Of a stretch of DNA of 16,436 nt, positions 13,532 to 16,436 are shown piece by piece. The notes under the pieces were generated by a model that saw only the letters and a list, made by a program, of their open reading frames with translations, made no database searches and was not told the DNA's origin. Made by a program: the position numbers and the translations under genes. The first letter of the stretch is position 1, and each line of letters begins with the position of its first letter. This stretch comes from Candidatus Sumerlaeota bacterium (GTDB lineage Bacteria; Sumerlaeota; T1SED10-198M). The stretch spans positions 1 through 16,436 of the forward strand of contig PWGE01000138.1 in assembly GCA_003554345.1 (NCBI GenBank), read 5' to 3'.

Positions 13532-14071
13532 ATGCATATTTTTACTCAAATAATTGAATATATATCAAATCTCGCCATTCCTGTAGCGATTATCATCATA
13601 CTCTTGTTTGGCTACAAGAAAAAACTGAAATTATATGAGGTCTTCACGGAGGGTGCGAAGGAAGGGTTCAACATTGCGGTACGTATTATTCCGTACCTGG
13701 TGGCAATCTTTTTTGCTATTTCTTTCTTTCGATTTTCCGGAGCAATGGATATTTTTAAAGCCATCATTAATCCAGTGACTGATTTGATCAGAATGCCTGG
13801 TGATGTTGTCCCTCTGGCTTTAATGCGTCCTCTCAGTGGCGGTGGTGCTCTTGGTATCACCTCTGAATTAATTACCACGTTTGGTCCTGATTCGCTGGAA
13901 GGATTTATGGCTTCGATCATGCAGGGGAGCACAGATACCACCTTTTATATTATTGCTGTTTATTTTGGTTCCGTCGGAATAAAAAATGCCCGCCATGCGG
14001 TAGGTGGTGGATTGATTGCCGATTTAGCAGGTATCCTGATGGCAGTATTCGTTGCAAACCTTTTTATATGA
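13532..14071 (+). CDS. spmB: SpmB-like nucleoside-recognition (Gate) membrane protein
   Basis: 179 residues, normal SpmB length, with about five hydrophobic segments. Family sequence is clear: EVFTEGAKEGFNIAVRIIPYLVAI, GDVVPLALMRPLSGGGALG, and SIMQGSTDTTFYIIAVYFGSVG. It begins three bases after the spmA stop, with AGGAGG at 13515-13520 inside the end of spmA, so the pair is co-translated. SpmA and SpmB are thought to act together at the membrane, and fused versions exist in other bacteria. Presence does not prove sporulation, as both occur in many non-sporulating phyla. Last gene of the dacB-ldcA-spmA-spmB operon. Confidence 0.93.
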   Translation: MHIFTQIIEYISNLAIPVAIIIILLFGYKKKLKLYEVFTEGAKEGFNIAVRIIPYLVAIFFAISFFRFSGAMDIFKAIINPVTDLIRMPGDVVPLALMRPLSGGGALGITSELITTFGPDSLEGFMASIMQGSTDTTFYIIAVYFGSVGIKNARHAVGGGLIADLAGILMAVFVANLFI

Positions 14072-14090
14072 GTTATAAAACGCATAACAG

Positions 14091-14132
14091 CCCTTCTATC
14101 CCTGTTGTTTTCAGCTAACATAATTAGAAGGG
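14091..14132 (+). terminator. Possible weak terminator after spmB
   Basis: CCCTTCTA (14091-14098) can pair with TAGAAGGG (14125-14132) over a 26-base loop, 19 bases after the spmB stop; the tail is AT-rich (TGAATAATATTTT) but not a clean T run. Its position between two genes fits partial termination. Confidence 0.3.
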
Positions 14133-14157
14133 TGAATAATATTTTAGATAGCTGTCA

Positions 14158-14976
14158 ATGGTAGAAGAAGAGAAAACCTATCCCTCTTTTTTCCAGGCAT
14201 GTGGATTGTTACTGTGTTGGTTCTTTTTGATTACGGCATGGGGTTTTTTTCTGTCCCTGCTATTCCGCACAACTATTGTTGATGAACACTCTACGTCTGC
14301 CTATATCTTGCAGTGGTTCTTTCCTCACCTGGTATTGAGCAGTGGTATAATATGGTTCGGCTTACAAAGAGCAGGTGAGACAGGTTCGGGAGTATGGAAG
14401 TCGCCCCCCATTCCCTCTTTTCTATATCCTTTTCTTCTTTTGTTTTTGATTGGTCAATCCCTGTTTCTCATAGAATTTTCTGTTTTGATTCAGCACCTGT
14501 TTCCTCTGCCTGATTTATGGATGGAAGTGTTTCGGGATCTTTTCCGGGGCCATTGGTTTCTGGTTTTTTTGCTTGTTGCCGTTATTGTGCCGATAGTGGA
14601 AGAGTTTATCTTTCGGGGAATTATTCTCAGAGGTTTTTTAAAACGTTATACCCCCTTTCTGGCAGTAGTTCTTTCCTCAGTTTTATTTGCTTTGATGCAT
14701 ATGAATATAGTCCAGATGGTAACAGGTTTTCTGGCTGGGTTGGTCCTGGGATGGTTATATTATAAAACATATTCTCTGAAGCTGGTTATAGTTGCCCATG
14801 CTTTGCATAATACTCTTTCATTGATTTCGGGAGGTTATACTGAATTTCCTGCACTTGAAGTAATGTCTTACAAATTAATGTTCTCAGGGTTGATAGTAGC
14901 CCTGGCAACCTTTTTTTACTTATCCCGTTATTGGAAGAAGCTCTTCCAGAAAAAAGAGGGGGAGTTTATAGAATAA
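14158..14976 (+). CDS. CPBP-family intramembrane glutamic protease
   Basis: 272 residues with about seven to eight membrane segments. The CPBP (Abi/Rce1-like) motifs are complete: EExxxR as VEEFIFRG (Glu148, Glu149, Arg153), FxxxH as FALMH (His181), and the last histidine motif AHALHN (His214, Asn218). The family includes CAAX-processing, bacteriocin-immunity and regulatory proteases; the substrate here is unknown. An in-frame TAG at 14149 limits the start to the ATG at 14158, which has no clear Shine-Dalgarno site. It lies 86 bases after spmB and may be read from the same promoter at lower level or from its own. A charged C-terminal tail (KKLFQKKEGEF) should face the cytoplasm. Confidence 0.9.
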   Translation: MVEEEKTYPSFFQACGLLLCWFFLITAWGFFLSLLFRTTIVDEHSTSAYILQWFFPHLVLSSGIIWFGLQRAGETGSGVWKSPPIPSFLYPFLLLFLIGQSLFLIEFSVLIQHLFPLPDLWMEVFRDLFRGHWFLVFLLVAVIVPIVEEFIFRGIILRGFLKRYTPFLAVVLSSVLFALMHMNIVQMVTGFLAGLVLGWLYYKTYSLKLVIVAHALHNTLSLISGGYTEFPALEVMSYKLMFSGLIVALATFFYLSRYWKKLFQKKEGEFIE

Positions 14977-15054
14977 AGGTTGCCGCTTGTTCTGGAAGTG
15001 CCTGTCTTTCTGCTTAGGGCGTCAAGACGCTCAATGTGAATGCTGATTGTATTT

Positions 15055-15122
15055 CCTCTAAAAATAGAACTATCTTCAGGAGCCAGAATTCAGGAGACAG
15101 AAGTCAGAATGGGAAGGAACAA
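15055..15122. repeat. Dispersed repeat type A, copy 2
   Basis: Second copy of the 68-base unit at 4301-4368, same orientation, 6 mismatches, no gaps. The leader CCTCTAAAAATAGAACTATC and the AGGAGCCAGAATTCAGGAGAC body are both kept. Confidence 0.8.
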
Positions 15123-15139
15123 AGAATAAGAATGTTTCA

Positions 15140-15164
15140 CGCGAAGCTCGCAAAGCCCGCAAAG
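15140..15164. repeat. Short tandem repeat, three CGCRAAG units
   Basis: CGCGAAG at 15140, CGCAAAG at 15149 and CGCAAAG at 15158 recur exactly every nine bases with CT or CC between units. It lies in non-coding sequence 17 bases after the type A repeat. Confidence 0.6.
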
Positions 15165-15235
15165 TAATACCTTGCAAGAAAATATTAAAGAAGATTGCAA
15201 ATCCGCCAGAGTGAACTTTCAGGCAGACAGAAAAT

Positions 15236-15281
15236 CAGTCCCGGAAAACATGATATTATCTTTTTTTCGTGCTTTATTCTC
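15236..15281. repeat. Dispersed repeat type C, copy 2
   Basis: Partner of 5447-5512. It has CCGGAAAA, then the shared 17 bases at 15255-15271, and ends TTTATTCTC. About 20 bases holding two of the three TTCGTG units are absent compared with the first copy. Confidence 0.6.
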
Positions 15282-15407
15282 AGAATAGATGCTTTCTTCA
15301 GTAAGGAGAAAAAGTAATTATTTTTCCTGTTCATTTTGCATCATGATGTTAAAATTTTCATCGAATTTGTTATAAGAAAAACTGGTTAAGGAGGGAAAGT
15401 TACTGAG

Positions 15408-16436
15408 ATGAGAAGAAAAATGATTGTTTTGCTGATTACTTTTTTATGGGGAGGTGTTTTTATGCTTGCTTCTGAACAGACAGGGCAAGAGTTACACCAT
15501 GAAATTGAAGAACTGGTTCATGAAGAGCTGGAAAAGGATAATTTCCCGGGAGCTGTGATATACGTGGGAAAAGGTGAAAGCACAGTATTCTTAGAAGCGT
15601 ATGGTCATAAAACCGAAGAAAATGGAAAAGGTGAAATGACCCGTGATACTATTTTTGACCTGGCTTCTCTTACCAAGCCGGTTGCCACTGCCACAGCTGT
15701 TTTGCACCTCGTTGAAGAAGGTAAGATTCAACTGGGGGCGCCGGTGGGTAGATATCTCCCTGAATTTGCCAGGGAAGGAAAAGAAGGGGTACAGGTGAAT
15801 CATCTCCTCTCTCATACTTCCGGTTTGCCGGCTTATATGAATGCTCAAAATATTAAAGAGAAATACGGTTCTCCCTGTCCGGATGAATTGCCGGAAGAGA
15901 TATATGCTTTATCTTTAAACAATGAACCTGGAGAAGAAATGACGTACAGCTGCCTTGGATATATTGTTCTGGGTGAGCTGGTAAAAGAGGTCAGTGGTCT
16001 TGATCTGGCGGAATACACTGATAAGCATCTTTGGAAGCCTCTTCAAATGATAGACACTTCTTTCAATCCTTCTTCCGGATCACATGATAGAATAGCACCA
16101 ACCCAGATAATTGATGGAGAACCACTGGTGGGACTGGTTCATGACCCTCTGGCACGCCTGATGGATGGAGTATCTGGGAATGCCGGCTTATTTTCCACAG
16201 CGGAAGATCTGGCTCGTTATATTCGTACAATTTTCAATAATGGCATATATGATAACACCCCGGTCTTATCAGAAAGTAGCGTCTTTTTTCTTACAAATGA
16301 ACAGATAAAGGGAAGGTCCTATGGATTTGATGTAAGATCAAGTTTTTCATGGATAGAAGGTGACCATGCGCCCACTCAGACATTTTCTCATTCCGGTTAT
16401 ACGGGCACTTCTCTCGTGATTGACCCGGAGAATGAA
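15408..16436 (+). CDS. Secreted serine hydrolase, class C beta-lactamase fold, 3' partial
   Basis: 343 codons are visible and the frame is still open at the window edge. A signal peptide (MRRKMIVLLITFLWGGVFMLAS) leads to a beta-lactamase/PBP-like serine hydrolase domain. The nucleophile motif SxxK is ASLTKPV (Ser87, Lys90), HTSGLPAY (136-143) is typical of the family, and HSGYTGTS (328-335) is the KTG-equivalent. The second motif is YSC (180-182) where relatives have YSN or YSD. The usual activities are DD-peptidase, esterase or beta-lactamase; which one applies cannot be told. AAGGAGGG (15387-15394) is about 13 bases before the ATG at 15408, a longer gap than usual; an in-frame ATG at 15420 exists, but its shorter peptide loses the positive N-region of the signal. 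Neighbouring cell-wall genes favour a peptidoglycan role. Confidence 0.88.
   Translation, partial: MRRKMIVLLITFLWGGVFMLASEQTGQELHHEIEELVHEELEKDNFPGAVIYVGKGESTVFLEAYGHKTEENGKGEMTRDTIFDLASLTKPVATATAVLHLVEEGKIQLGAPVGRYLPEFAREGKEGVQVNHLLSHTSGLPAYMNAQNIKEKYGSPCPDELPEEIYALSLNNEPGEEMTYSCLGYIVLGELVKEVSGLDLAEYTDKHLWKPLQMIDTSFNPSSGSHDRIAPTQIIDGEPLVGLVHDPLARLMDGVSGNAGLFSTAEDLARYIRTIFNNGIYDNTPVLSESSVFFLTNEQIKGRSYGFDVRSSFSWIEGDHAPTQTFSHSGYTGTSLVIDPENE

Larger units (their letters stand above)
14977..15407. other. Repeat-rich intergenic spacer, no credible gene
   Basis: 431 bases without an open frame of note. It contains a small palindrome GCGTCAAGACGC (15020-15031), a type A repeat (15055-15122), three CGCRAAG units with 9-base period (15140-15164) and a type C repeat (15236-15281). 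An AAGGAGGG sits before the following gene. I see no convincing promoter. Confidence 0.65.

Noticed and set aside
10023-14071. Using spmA/spmB as proof of a spore-forming organism
   Set aside because: Both genes occur in many non-sporulating bacteria, and no sporulation-specific regulator or coat gene is in the window.
15304-15328. AGGAGAAAAAGTAATTATTTTTCCT as a possible hairpin or terminator
   Set aside because: The stem is AT-rich with bulges and sits far from any gene end, so chance pairing of A and T runs is likely.

Overview
The window is about 16.4 kb of moderately AT-rich bacterial DNA with short intergenic gaps, operon-style start/stop overlaps and strong AGGAGG-type ribosome binding sites. 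Gene content suggests an anaerobic or microaerophilic bacterium: a bacteriohemerythrin, a metalloid-resistance cluster, and a very large secreted PKD/cohesin/dockerin protein. SpmA/SpmB and the strong Shine-Dalgarno sites would fit a Clostridia-like Firmicute. The modular secreted protein and the degenerate intergenic repeats would equally fit an uncultured sediment lineage. Nothing here is decisive (no rRNA or marker gene), so the phylum is left open.

Layout. (1) 1-4163: the 3' part of a giant secreted multidomain protein (GLUG-like end, sulfatase-modifying-factor fold, PKD, beta-propeller-like region, PKD, PKD, FN3, cohesin, dockerin, cohesin), ended by a good intrinsic terminator. (2) 4213-4740: repeat-rich spacer, then a bacteriohemerythrin with its own promoter. 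(3) 5152-5765: a second repeat-rich spacer. (4) 5778-8904: a metalloid cluster on the plus strand, arsR-type repressor, ArsP_1-type permease, small CPKC thioredoxin-like protein, a possible 38-residue ORF, an AT-rich SAM methyltransferase and a thioredoxin-type ArsC. A palindromic operator overlaps the -10 box of the arsR promoter. (5) 8935-9914, minus strand: small symporter-accessory-like protein, HisI and a B-box zinc-finger membrane protein. (6) 10023-14071: a tight four-gene operon, PBP4-type DacB, LD-carboxypeptidase LdcA, SpmA with a large inserted domain, and SpmB. (7) 14158-14976: a CPBP-family membrane protease. (8) 14977-15407: a third spacer with copies of the same repeats. (9) 15408-end: a secreted serine hydrolase of the class C beta-lactamase fold, cut by the window edge.

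How the genes fit together. The arsR cluster reads as sense (CVC-motif repressor), reduce (ArsC), optionally methylate (SAM enzyme) and export (permease), with a thioredoxin-like partner; no ArsB or Acr3 is present. The dacB-ldcA-spmA-spmB operon puts a periplasmic or extracellular DD-peptidase, a cytoplasmic LD-peptidase and the two Gate-domain membrane proteins under one control. It resembles the dacB-spmA-spmB operon of Bacillus but uses an unrelated DD-peptidase family. The three long spacers share a modular family of short dispersed repeats.

The most interesting items are the cell-wall operon with the modified SpmA, the composition-shifted methyltransferase inside the ars cluster, the modular repeats, and the orphan symporter-accessory-like gene.
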